Shown: positions 1 through 6,010, numbered from the stretch's first letter. The stretch is 8,139 nt of DNA from an uncultured Oscillospiraceae bacterium (GCA_902478455.1 CABSLJ010000117.1:1-8139), one strand, 5' to 3'. The notes: generated from the letters alone by a model not told the origin. Numbers and translations are program-made.

Positions 1-945
1 GCCCGAAAGGTCCTCCTTGATCAGGAAGCGGTAGATGGTCGCCGGGGCGCAGAAGGTGGTCGGATGCAGGCGGATGATCGCCTCCAGCATATCGTGCGGG
101 TGGAATTTTTCGGTGTCGTAAGCGCCGACGGCGGCGCCGCAGATCCACTGGCCGTAGATTTTGCCCCAGGCGAACTTGGCCCAGCCGGAATCGCTCTGGG
201 TCAGATGGACGGTGTTCTCCCGCACCTGCTGCCAATATTTGGCCGTGGTGATGTGTCCCAGAGGAAAGGCGAAGTCATGCCAGACCATCTTGGGCATGCC
301 GGTGGTGCCGGAGCTGAAATAGATAAGCATGCGGTCGTCGTTGGTCACGGCGTCCTCCCCTGTGGGACGGGTCCAGTCGGCCGAGGCGGCGTACAGGCCC
401 GCGCCGTAGTCGAGAAAGCCCTCGTCCGGATAGGTCTCAGGGCCGAGGGTGGAGACGACGGGCGGGTCTTCACATTCGGGAAGAGCGGCACGAATATGGC
501 CGACGATCTCCGAGTCGGAGACAGAAACGATCATTTTGACGCCGGCGGCGTTGCAGCGGTAGTAGATGTCCTTGGGGGTCAGCTGGTAGGTAGCGGGAAT
601 GCAGGTGGCGCCCAGCTTGCACAGACCCACCATGGAGAACCACACTTCAGGGCGCTGCTTGAGGATGAGCATAACGACGTCGCCCTTTTTGATCCCCTGG
701 CTCTTGAAAAAGTTGGCCGACTGGTCGCTCAGGCGCTTGACGTCGGAGAAGGTGTAGGATTTCATGTCGCCCGCGTCGTTGGTCCACAGCAAGGCGAGCT
801 TGTCCGGTTCGTCGGCGGCCCAGCCGTCGACGATATCATAGCCGAAATTAAAATTTTCCGGCACGTTGATGGTGAAGTTTTCCTTGAGGTCCTCGTAGGA
901 GGAAAATTCGATGCGAGGACAGTATTTGTTGAGCATCCGGTTCAT
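1..945 (-). CDS. AMP-forming acyl-CoA synthetase (medium-chain/ACSM-like), C-terminal part outside window
   Basis: Adenylate-forming enzyme expected to activate a carboxylic acid with ATP to an acyl-AMP and then transfer it to CoA, in the cytoplasm. The 315 visible residues start at an ATG at 945 and stay open to the left edge. The adenylation P-loop YFSSGTTGMPKMV lies at about residues 215-227, preceded by the usual N-terminal elements (KKGDVV, near residue 70). After it comes a DSGWAKFAWGKIYGQW stretch near residues 257-272, which resembles the medium-chain acyl-CoA synthetase (ACSM/MACS) branch and acetyl-CoA synthetase relatives. The hinge and catalytic-lysine lid domain lie outside the window. 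The start follows the stop of the XRE-cupin gene by 17 nt, with a GGGGAG about 11 nt upstream, so the two genes are probably cotranscribed. The substrate cannot be told from sequence; a medium-chain, branched or aromatic acid is possible. Family assignment is firm; subgroup is moderate. Confidence 0.93.
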   Translation of the reverse strand, partial: MNRMLNKYCPRIEFSSYEDLKENFTINVPENFNFGYDIVDGWAADEPDKLALLWTNDAGDMKSYTFSDVKRLSDQSANFFKSQGIKKGDVVMLILKQRPEVWFSMVGLCKLGATCIPATYQLTPKDIYYRCNAAGVKMIVSVSDSEIVGHIRAALPECEDPPVVSTLGPETYPDEGFLDYGAGLYAASADWTRPTGEDAVTNDDRMLIYFSSGTTGMPKMVWHDFAFPLGHITTAKYWQQVRENTVHLTQSDSGWAKFAWGKIYGQWICGAAVGAYDTEKFHPHDMLEAIIRLHPTTFCAPATIYRFLIKEDLSG

Positions 946-962
946 TGTCTTTCTCTCTCCCC

Positions 963-1511
963 TTATTCCTTGATGACGGTCAGAAAGGTGGCGGGACCGT
1001 CCATCGCCGATTGTCCGTGGGGCAGCCTGGGATTGAAATAGATGCTGTCCCCCGCGTTGAGAATGTGCTCCCTGGCGTCGATGGTCACCCTGACCTTGCC
1101 GGAAAGCACATAGTTAAACTCCTGTCCGCCATGGGTGACCAGAGGGGCGGGCTCGTCGTCCGGGGAGAGCATGACGAGCAGCGGCTCCATTTCGCGGCCG
1201 ATGAAGTTGAAGGCAAGGCTCGTGTAGGAGTAGCCGGGGTAACGTTCCACGTCGGCCCCCTCGCCGCTCCTCGTGACGGAATAGGTGTTCATTTTGGGCG
1301 CTTCGCCGGTGATGAGCACGGTGAAATCGATGCCGAGGATGTTGGCCATATCGTACAGGGCGCTGATGGGAATGTCGTGTTCGCCGCTTTCGTACTGCTC
1401 GTATTCCTCCAGGCTTACATCGAGGCGGCGGGCCATCTCAAAGGAGCTGATATCCAGAATTTCCCGCAGCTCACGGATGCGGCGGGGTATCTCACGAAGG
1501 TTCTGCTGCAT
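963..1511 (-). CDS. XRE-family transcriptional regulator with C-terminal cupin domain
   Basis: A 182-residue regulator. An N-terminal XRE/Cro-type helix-turn-helix spans about residues 10-66 (IRELREILDISSFEMARRL, then LEEYEQYESGE). A small-molecule-binding cupin barrel spans about residues 110-181. In cupin motif 1 (THGGQEFNYVLSGKV) the usual second His of HxH is Gly129, leaving H127 and E131. Motif 2 (NAGDSIYFNPRLPHG) keeps H165, so a metal or ligand pocket is plausible. The ATG at 1511 is chosen because GGAAAGGGA lies 9 nt upstream; a GTG 33 nt further upstream is in frame but has no clear ribosome site. It sits immediately upstream of the acyl-CoA synthetase on the same strand, which suggests it senses that enzyme's acid or acyl-CoA and controls its own operon. 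That role is inferred from gene order and the cupin fusion; the ligand is unknown. Confidence 0.93.
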   Translation of the reverse strand: MQQNLREIPRRIRELREILDISSFEMARRLDVSLEEYEQYESGEHDIPISALYDMANILGIDFTVLITGEAPKMNTYSVTRSGEGADVERYPGYSYTSLAFNFIGREMEPLLVMLSPDDEPAPLVTHGGQEFNYVLSGKVRVTIDAREHILNAGDSIYFNPRLPHGQSAMDGPATFLTVIKE

Positions 1512-1641
1512 AGATACACATCCCTTTCCAGAAATAAAATCCACATTTGCCGCGGTTCTCCATCCGGTGCAGACCGGGAGAGGACGAAGCCGTCCCCGCG
1601 CGCAGGCTTTGGACGCAAGCGCGGCCGTTGTTTTCTAGTAT

Positions 1642-1671
1642 ATCATATTTTGCGGGAATGGGAACGGTGAA
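1642..1671 (-). promoter_or_regulatory. Candidate sigma-A promoter for XRE-cupin / acyl-CoA synthetase operon
   Basis: Read on the minus strand: -35 TTCACC (1671-1666), 18-nt spacer, -10 TATGAT (1647-1642), with a TATACT alternative just downstream. It would give a leader of roughly 120 nt before the ATG at 1511. The -35 matches consensus at four of six positions, so this is plausible rather than strong. Confidence 0.45.
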
Positions 1672-1785
1672 TTTTGCAAACTTCCCGTCTTTTCGGCTGT
1701 GGGACGCACGAATCCCCCGGGACGAAAGGCAAAAGGCATATTTCTCCGCACGCAGGACACGCCGGGCCGCCAAGAAAAATAGAAG

Positions 1786-1801
1786 CCCGCAGCTTTGCGG
1801 G
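1786..1801. repeat. Short hairpin overlapping the rsmE -35 region
   Basis: Perfect 6-bp inverted repeat CCCGCA/TGCGGG around a GCTT loop. Read on the minus strand it is followed by a T-rich CTTCTATTTTTCTT stretch and so resembles a weak leftward terminator, although no leftward gene ends here. Its right arm coincides with the likely rsmE -35 element, so it may instead be an operator or chance structure. Confidence 0.35.
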
Positions 1802-1822
1802 AAGGCCTGTTTGTGGTACAAT
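1794..1822 (+). promoter_or_regulatory. Candidate sigma-A promoter for rsmE
   Basis: -10 TACAAT at 1817-1822 (five of six consensus) with -35 TTTGCG at 1794-1799 (17-nt spacer) or TTGCGG at 1795-1800 (16-nt spacer). It predicts a short leader of about 20-25 nt before the rsmE start, with a GGGAGGG ribosome site in between. Confidence 0.6.
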
Positions 1823-1851
1823 AGCGCTAGAACTATCGGGAGGGTGAAGGT

Positions 1852-2574
1852 ATGGCGCGCTTTTTTGTGGAGTCGGTCGCAGGGGACAGCCACGTCCTGA
1901 CGGGAGCCGACGCGGCGCACGCGGCGAAATCGCTGCGTATGCGGGCAGGGGAACGGCTTACCCTGTGCGACACGGCGCAAATGGAGTACGACTGCGTGAT
2001 CCGGTCGGTCGAAGAGGGGGCGGTGCTGCTCGACGTGACGGACAAGCATCCGAGCGCCGCCGAGCCGGGAGTTCGGATCACCCTCTACCAGGGGCTGCCC
2101 AAAGGGGACAAGATGGACCTGATCGTCCAGAAGGCGGTCGAATTGGGCGTCTTCCGCGTTGTGCCGACGCTGTGCGCGCGGTGCGTCTCCCGGCCGGACG
2201 CAAAAAGCCTGCGCAAAAAGCGGGAGCGCTGGCAGAAAATCGCCGAGGAGGCGGCCAAGCAGAGCGGCCGCGGGAGGATTCCCGAGGTCGGAGAGGCGCT
2301 GGAGCTTCAGGAGGCGCTGGCCGAAGCGGCGGGGGAGGACCTGCTTCTGCTGTGCTACGAGGGCGGCGGACGGAAAATCAGCGCGCTGCTGCCCGCGGGG
2401 GCGCGCTCGGCGGCGGTCTTCATCGGCCCGGAGGGCGGCTTTGAACCGGTGGAGGCCGAGGCCGCGTTGCGCGCCGGCGGCTGCCACGCCACGCTGGGCG
2501 CGCGTATCCTCAGAACCGAGACGGCTCCGCTCGCGGCGCTTACCGCCCTGCTGTGCGCGGCGGGGGAGCTGTGA
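1852..2574 (+). CDS. rsmE: 16S rRNA (uracil(1498)-N(3))-methyltransferase RsmE
   Basis: SPOUT-superfamily methyltransferase that uses S-adenosylmethionine to methylate N3 of U1498 in helix 44 of 16S rRNA, in assembled 30S particles. At 240 residues it is the usual family length. Visible signatures are the N-terminal RNA-binding PUA-like part (about 1-70), GLPKGDKMD at 81-89, the QKAVELGV helix at 93-100, the ERWQKI..EAAKQSGR block at 125-140, and the knot-forming cofactor site IGPEGGF (191-197) with LGARILRTETAP (215-226). The ATG at 1852 has GGGAGGG 7 nt upstream. Many Firmicutes carry rsmE after prmA near dnaJ; here its upstream neighbour is divergent and it has its own promoter. It may be cotranscribed with the exonuclease gene about 104 nt downstream, but that gene also has a possible promoter. 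Confidence 0.96.
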   Translation: MARFFVESVAGDSHVLTGADAAHAAKSLRMRAGERLTLCDTAQMEYDCVIRSVEEGAVLLDVTDKHPSAAEPGVRITLYQGLPKGDKMDLIVQKAVELGVFRVVPTLCARCVSRPDAKSLRKKRERWQKIAEEAAKQSGRGRIPEVGEALELQEALAEAAGEDLLLLCYEGGGRKISALLPAGARSAAVFIGPEGGFEPVEAEAALRAGGCHATLGARILRTETAPLAALTALLCAAGEL

Positions 2575-2631
2575 ATCCTTGCCCCTGCCGGAGGGAAAGT
2601 ATCAAACAGGATGTTTTTTTGTGGAAACACG

Positions 2632-2640
2632 TGATATGCT
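2632..2640 (+). promoter_or_regulatory. Candidate extended -10 promoter before exonuclease III gene
   Basis: TGATATGCT at 2632-2640 fits an extended -10 (TGn plus TATGCT, four of six). No good -35 is seen at 17-18 nt. Transcription would begin near 2647, about 32 nt before the start codon. Readthrough from rsmE is an equal alternative, as no strong terminator separates the genes. Confidence 0.35.
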
Positions 2641-2678
2641 AGACTTGTCCGATACAACGAAGTTTGGGAGGTTTGCGT

Positions 2679-3434
2679 ATGAAGCTGATTTCATGGAACG
2701 TCAACGGCCTCAGGGCCTGCCTCGGCAAGGGCTTTGCCGATTTTTTTAAGGAAGCGGACGCCGACCTGTTCTGCGTTCAGGAGACCAAAATGCAGCCGGG
2801 ACAGGCTGAATTCTCGCCTGAGAGCTATCATCAGTACTGGAACAGGGCCGAAAAAAAGGGCTATTCCGGCACGGCGGTCTTTTCCAAGGAGGAGCCGCTG
2901 CGCGTCTCCTATGGGCTCGGTCTGGAGGAGCACGACCATGAGGGCCGGGTGATCACCCTGGAATTCCCCGCCTTCTTCCTGGTGAACGTGTATACGCCCA
3001 ATTCTCAGGATCAGCTGGCGCGGCTGCCCTACCGCATGGAGTGGGAGGACGCCTTCCGGGCGTATCTTTTGGCGCTCAACGCGGAAAAACCGGTCGTGGT
3101 GTGCGGGGATATGAACGTCGCCCACGAGGAGATCGACCTCAAGAATCCCAAAACCAACCGGAAGAACGCCGGCTTCAGCGACGAGGAGCGGGCAAAGTTC
3201 GGCGCGCTTTTGGATTCCGGCTTCCGGGACACCTTCCGCACGCTCTATCCCGACCGGCGGGACGCCTACACCTGGTGGTCCTACCGTTTCCATGCGCGCG
3301 CCAACAACGCGGGATGGCGCATCGACTATTTCCTCGTCTCGGCGCGTCTGATGGATCAAGTGGAGGATTCCCTCATCTATTCCGATGTGCAGGGCAGCGA
3401 TCACTGTCCCGTGGGACTGCTGCTCGGGCTATAA
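2679..3434 (+). CDS. exoA: Exodeoxyribonuclease III / AP endonuclease (ExoIII/APE1 family)
   Basis: Mg-dependent base-excision-repair nuclease that cleaves 5' to abasic sites and trims 3'-blocked DNA ends; cytoplasmic. It has 251 residues, normal for the family. The full exonuclease-endonuclease-phosphatase set is present: SWNVNGLRA at 5-13, CVQETKM with catalytic Glu35, VNVYTPNSQ with Tyr105, GDMNVAH with Asp144 and Asn146, then NPKTNRKNAGFSDEER (156-171), TWWSYRFHARANNAGWRIDYF with Asp216 (199-218), and GSDHCPV with Asp241-His242. The ATG at 2679 is preferred because GGAGG lies 7 nt upstream; an in-frame TTG 15 nt earlier sits too close to that site. The gene family is certain; exoA (Bacillus naming) versus xth is only a naming choice. 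It sits between rsmE and a superoxide reductase, consistent with an oxidative-damage role, though the order may be chance. Confidence 0.96.
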   Translation: MKLISWNVNGLRACLGKGFADFFKEADADLFCVQETKMQPGQAEFSPESYHQYWNRAEKKGYSGTAVFSKEEPLRVSYGLGLEEHDHEGRVITLEFPAFFLVNVYTPNSQDQLARLPYRMEWEDAFRAYLLALNAEKPVVVCGDMNVAHEEIDLKNPKTNRKNAGFSDEERAKFGALLDSGFRDTFRTLYPDRRDAYTWWSYRFHARANNAGWRIDYFLVSARLMDQVEDSLIYSDVQGSDHCPVGLLLGL

Positions 3435-3492
3435 ACGGAAGGCGCGCTTTCGCCGGAGACCGTCCCGGATAAATTCGCCCGCTTTGGTATGA

Positions 3493-3509
3493 AACCGGCT
3501 CTGCCGGTT
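3493..3509 (+). repeat. Hairpin in the exoA-desulfoferrodoxin gap
   Basis: Perfect 7-bp inverted repeat AACCGGC/GCCGGTT with a TCT loop, 22 nt before the desulfoferrodoxin ribosome site. No T-tract follows on either strand, so it is not a convincing terminator. It may be a leader stem-loop or a protein site; a weak extended -10-like TGGTATGAA (3485-3493) abuts its left arm. Confidence 0.45.
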
Positions 3510-3543
3510 CAAAATAACGGCAACGACAGTGGAGGTGCAAATT

Positions 3544-3930
3544 ATGTCAAAACATCAAAAGTTCTTTCGGTGCAGCATCTGCGGCAATCTGGTGGGCCTG
3601 GTCCACAACGGCGGCGGTCCGCTCGTCTGCTGCGGCAAGCCCATGGATGTGCTTGAGGCCAACACCACCGACGCGGCGCAGGAGAAGCACGTGCCCGTGA
3701 TCTCGGTGGAGGGGAACACGGTGCATGTCTGTGTGGGCAGCACGCCCCATCCGATGGGGGAGGAGCATTCCATCGAATGGATTTACCTGGAGACCAGCAA
3801 GGGGGGCCAGCGCAAGAGCCTGCCCAAAAATCAGAGTCCGGAGGCCTGCTTTGCTTTGACCGAGGATGAAGAGCCCAGAGCGGCCTTTGCTTACTGCAAC
3901 CTGCACGGCCTCTGGTCGGCCCAGGCGTAG
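3544..3930 (+). CDS. dfx: Desulfoferrodoxin (2Fe superoxide reductase)
   Basis: Cytoplasmic non-haem iron enzyme that reduces superoxide to hydrogen peroxide without releasing oxygen, using electrons usually supplied by rubredoxin; typical of anaerobes. It has 128 residues. The N-terminal desulforedoxin domain (about 1-36) keeps all four cysteines of center I: C10, C13, C29 and C30 (CSIC...VCCGKPM). The neelaredoxin domain carries the catalytic center II ligands H49, H69, H75, C118 and H121, and the EKH triplet (47-49) supplies the conserved Glu and Lys near the active site. It is therefore a complete class I (2Fe) enzyme. The ATG at 3544 has GGAGGT 7 nt upstream; an in-frame GTG at 3529 overlaps that site and is rejected. 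No rubredoxin or rubrerythrin gene is adjacent in this window, and no clear PerR-type box is visible upstream. Confidence 0.96.
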   Translation: MSKHQKFFRCSICGNLVGLVHNGGGPLVCCGKPMDVLEANTTDAAQEKHVPVISVEGNTVHVCVGSTPHPMGEEHSIEWIYLETSKGGQRKSLPKNQSPEACFALTEDEEPRAAFAYCNLHGLWSAQA

Positions 3931-3997
3931 AAAAGGCTTCCGGAAGGGCTGCGCCTTGTCCCGCGTGGGAGGTGGGCGCTTCAAAACAGCAGCGGAG

Positions 3998-4024
3998 AAG
4001 GGGCGCACGAGTGTGCGCCCCTTT
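3998..4024 (+). terminator. Intrinsic terminator after desulfoferrodoxin
   Basis: 11-bp perfect stem (3998-4008 with 4013-4023) made of AAGGGGCGCAC and its complement around a GAGT loop, followed by TTTGAATAT. The GC-rich stem is strong but the U-tract is short. It lies 67 nt after the dfx stop and can also slow leftward transcription that passes the opposing terminator. Confidence 0.7.
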
Positions 4025-4042
4025 GAATATCACCGAGCAGGC

Positions 4043-4071
4043 AAGAAAAATCCCCCGGTTGAACCGGGGGA
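4043..4071 (-). terminator. Intrinsic terminator of the aminopeptidase / SdpI-like / small-protein operon
   Basis: On the minus strand, an 8-bp CCCCCGGT/ACCGGGGG stem with a three-base loop, flanked by one extra T-A pair, is followed directly by TTTTTCTT. This is a textbook rho-independent terminator oriented for leftward transcription. It lies 34 nt after the stop of the 57-residue small protein, which supports that short gene being the last member of the operon. Confidence 0.85.
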
Positions 4072-4105
4072 GGGTAAAAATTTTATGGCGTTTTTGGAAA
4101 GCGGC

Positions 4106-4279
4106 CTATTTCCCGGCGCGTTCTCCGGTTTCCTCTCTGGGAGGAAAGGTACAGTTGTTGTAGGTATGGTTTCCGTTGTTGTTGCCGATGCCGTTCTTGG
4201 CCGGGGAACACGCCAGACCGATGACGATGCCGGTCATCAGGCAGAGGATGGAGGTTAGAATCGCGGTCGATTTGTTCAT
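4106..4279 (-). CDS. Small membrane-anchored or lipoprotein-like protein, 57 aa, unknown function
   Basis: I do not recognise a named family. The 57-residue protein has an N-terminal hydrophobic segment (about residues 6-24, AILTSILCLMTGIVIGLAC) that should span the membrane or act as a signal. A polar Gly/Asn-rich stretch follows (KNGIGNNNGNHTYNNC, 28-43), then a charged tail. Cys24 sits at the end of the hydrophobic run, but GLAC is a poor lipobox because Leu is at -2 rather than -3, so lipidation is uncertain. Cys43 could pair or bind. Real coding is supported by GGGAGGA 7 nt before the ATG, a 24-nt gap to the SdpI-like gene, and a strong terminator 34 nt after the stop. It is probably the third gene of the aminopeptidase operon. 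Function is unknown. Confidence 0.8.
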   Translation of the reverse strand: MNKSTAILTSILCLMTGIVIGLACSPAKNGIGNNNGNHTYNNCTFPPREETGERAGK

Positions 4280-4303
4280 TTGATATTCCTCCCGTTTTAT
4301 TTC

Positions 4304-4669
4304 CTAATTGATTTTATCCATTGCGTCGGGTTCGTTTTTGATGTGCCGCAGCCACGCAAGCGGGAGAAGGAGCGCCAGGAGTACATAGAGGCACAGCGCG
4401 CCGACAGAGGTCCACACCAGCGCATAAAATCCACAGCCGCACAGGAACAGCACGACGGGAAGCAGCAAAAAGAAGAGCGCGCCGCAGAGGAGGGAAATCC
4501 ATCCCGCGCAGCGGTTGGCCGCTTTCCACGCCCGCTCGTCCGTCATGGCTTGGCGGAAGTGATAGCCCACCTCGGTGTTGGGAAAGACGGAGTGCTTTTT
4601 GATCAGCATCCATCCGAGCAGAAGGCAGAAAATCAGGCAGAAGCCGTTGAAAATCCAGACAAAGGCCAT
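4304..4669 (-). CDS. SdpI-like integral membrane protein
   Basis: A 121-residue membrane protein with three hydrophobic stretches at about residues 3-23, 56-77 and 80-106, and a short charged C-terminus. Between the first two helices lies VGYHFRQAMTDERAWKAANR (35-54), which resembles the conserved loop of the SdpI family (a Gly-x-Arg/His stretch, then Ser/Thr-x-Glu-x-Trp-x-x-Ala-Asn-Arg). In Bacillus subtilis SdpI gives immunity to the SdpC toxin, but most family members are of unknown role, so immunity should not be assumed. The ATG at 4669 is chosen for AGAGGTG 7 nt upstream; an in-frame GTG at 4687 lies inside this site. It begins 21 nt after the aminopeptidase stop and is followed after 24 nt by the small protein, so an operon is likely. 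Domain call is by motif resemblance only. Confidence 0.75.
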   Translation of the reverse strand: MAFVWIFNGFCLIFCLLLGWMLIKKHSVFPNTEVGYHFRQAMTDERAWKAANRCAGWISLLCGALFFLLLPVVLFLCGCGFYALVWTSVGALCLYVLLALLLPLAWLRHIKNEPDAMDKIN

Positions 4670-4690
4670 GAAAAAACACCTCTTCACCCG

Positions 4691-5923
4691 TCAGAAGGCC
4701 CAGTTTCCGTTGACAAAAATGGGAATTTCCCTGCCGTCTTTGGTTCTGCCGGTGATGGAAAGGTCGCGGGTGCCCACCATAAAGTCGACATGGGTCAGGG
4801 AATCGTTGAAGCCGGCCGCCTCGCGCTGTTCAGGGGTCATTTTGTCTGCGTCTTTCAGGCAGGAGGGATAGGCGCTGCCGATGGCGAAGTGACAGGAGGC
4901 GTTTTCGTCGAACAGGGTGTTGTAAAAGAGAATGCCCAGATTGGAGATACGGGAATCGTAGGGAACCAGGGCGATTTCCCCCAGGCGGAGGGCTCCCTCG
5001 TCGGTATCGAAGATGGATTTCAGGGCTTCGTAGCCGGTCTCGGCGGAAAAATCGGTCATTTTGCCGTCCCGATAGGTGATGGAAAAGTTGTCGATCAAAT
5101 GGCCGCCGTAGTTGAGGGGCAGGGCGCTTTTGAGGGTGCCGTTGACGCGGTCCTTATGGGGCAGGGAGAAGACCTCCTCGGTCGGAATGTTGGGCATGTA
5201 GAAAACGCCCTTTTCGTCAAGGTCGCCGCCGCCGCTCCAGATGTGATGCTCCGGCAGGCCGACGGTGACGTCGGTCCCCAGGGAATTTTGGTAGTGCAGG
5301 GAATCAAACTGCATCTCGTTGAGATATTCGGTCCGCCGGTGAAGCTGCTCGTTGTGCTGTTTCCAGGCGGCCACGGGGTCTCCCTCATCCATGCGCACAC
5401 AGGTGAAGATGGCCTCCCAAAGCTTTTCGACCGCCTCCCGCTCGGAGAGATCGGGGAAGACCTTTTTCGCCCACCCCGCGGTGGGGATGGAGAGAATGTT
5501 CCAGCGCACCCTGCCGAGCATGCGGGCGTCGGTCATGGGACGGGTGGCCGCGCGCGAAGCGCGGGTGCGCGCCGCCGCCTTTTCGGGGTCGGCCCCCTCG
5601 AAAATATCGGGGTTGGAGGCGGCGATGCTAATCATGACGGCGTCGCGTTCGGCGTAGTAGTTGACCGAATCGGCCAGCCATTGGGGGATGTCCTTCAGGG
5701 TCTCCAGAGAGGCGTTGTCCAGCCGGATGCGCTGGAGGGCCTCGTCGTTGTAGTGGACGACGACGTCCCTGGCCCCATGGCGGAAGGCGGCCGCGGCGAT
5801 TTCGCGCGCGAAGTAGGCGCATTCGCAGGGGGACTGCAGCACAACCTCCTGCCCCTTTTGCAGATTGACCCCCACACAGACGGCCAGCTCGGCATATTTT
5901 TCCAGCTTCTCTTGAAAATTCAT
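4691..5923 (-). CDS. M29 family metallo-aminopeptidase (AmpS/PepS/AmpT type)
   Basis: Cytoplasmic dinuclear-metal aminopeptidase that removes N-terminal residues from peptides. At 410 residues it matches the family length. All residues corresponding to the metal site of characterised M29 enzymes are present at nearly the same numbering: Glu250 in IPTEEVF, Glu316 in LGEIALVPYDS, His345 in NASCHFAIGSAYP, and His378 with Asp380 in LTHVDFMVGT; Tyr352 of the AYP is also kept. The N-terminal domain (about 1-180) is the usual substrate-channel domain and the NGTL...NYGGHLIDNF region (261-280) is intact. The ATG at 5923 has AAAGGAG 8 nt upstream. It is the first gene of a leftward unit with the SdpI-like and small-protein genes and is divergent from the LUD gene. 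Activity is very likely; the preferred peptide substrates are unknown. Confidence 0.95.
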   Translation of the reverse strand: MNFQEKLEKYAELAVCVGVNLQKGQEVVLQSPCECAYFAREIAAAAFRHGARDVVVHYNDEALQRIRLDNASLETLKDIPQWLADSVNYYAERDAVMISIAASNPDIFEGADPEKAAARTRASRAATRPMTDARMLGRVRWNILSIPTAGWAKKVFPDLSEREAVEKLWEAIFTCVRMDEGDPVAAWKQHNEQLHRRTEYLNEMQFDSLHYQNSLGTDVTVGLPEHHIWSGGGDLDEKGVFYMPNIPTEEVFSLPHKDRVNGTLKSALPLNYGGHLIDNFSITYRDGKMTDFSAETGYEALKSIFDTDEGALRLGEIALVPYDSRISNLGILFYNTLFDENASCHFAIGSAYPSCLKDADKMTPEQREAAGFNDSLTHVDFMVGTRDLSITGRTKDGREIPIFVNGNWAF

Positions 5924-5950
5924 ACAGCATGCTCCTTTGTCAGTCGATGG

Positions 5951-5977
5951 GCGCGCAGCGGAAGGAAAGATGCGCGC
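5951..5977. repeat. 7-bp inverted repeat in the aminopeptidase operon leader
   Basis: GCGCGCA (5951-5957) and TGCGCGC (5971-5977) form perfect arms separated by 13 nt, ending 28 nt upstream of the aminopeptidase start. It could form a leader stem-loop or be a dimeric protein site. It is GC-only apart from the inner pair, so chance formation in a GC-rich genome is possible. Confidence 0.4.
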
Positions 5978-5981
5978 GGAT

Positions 5982-6010
5982 GGTATATTTTACCCACCAA
6001 GGGGCGGGAA
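5982..6010 (-). promoter_or_regulatory. Weak promoter candidate for the aminopeptidase operon
   Basis: On the minus strand an AT-rich TAAAATATACC island (5992-5982) offers a -10 such as TATACC, with TTCCCG (6010-6005) 17 nt upstream as a poor -35. It is the only promoter-like stretch before the aminopeptidase in the near upstream region; the exact elements are uncertain. Confidence 0.25.

Larger units (their letters stand above)
1512..1851. other. Divergent intergenic region between the XRE-cupin gene and rsmE
   Basis: About 340 nt with no convincing gene; the open frames in it lack ribosome sites and family resemblance. It holds a leftward promoter candidate near 1642-1671, a short inverted repeat in the regulator leader (TCCGGT at 1563-1568 against ACCGGG at 1573-1578, one G-U pair), a compact hairpin at 1786-1801 and a rightward rsmE promoter at 1794-1822. 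No obvious long operator palindrome is seen at the regulator promoter. Confidence 0.6.

Noticed and set aside
64..1041. A 325-codon plus-strand frame opposite the acyl-CoA synthetase
   Set aside because: The minus strand encodes a clear adenylate-forming enzyme with its P-loop motif; the plus frame is its shadow.
1492..2487. A 331-codon minus-strand frame across the rsmE region
   Set aside because: Antisense to rsmE, which has all family motifs; no ribosome site or domain, and it overlaps the regulator promoter.
3932..3956. Imperfect repeat AAGGC...GCCTT just after dfx
   Set aside because: The arms are five bases with an irregular interior and no T-tract; the stronger hairpin at 3998-4024 explains termination better.
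4060..4300. SdpC-like toxin with its immunity protein
   Set aside because: The small protein follows an SdpI-like gene, but it is far shorter than SdpC, has no matching motif, and no SdpA or SdpB homologue is present. SdpI-like proteins are usually not linked to toxins.
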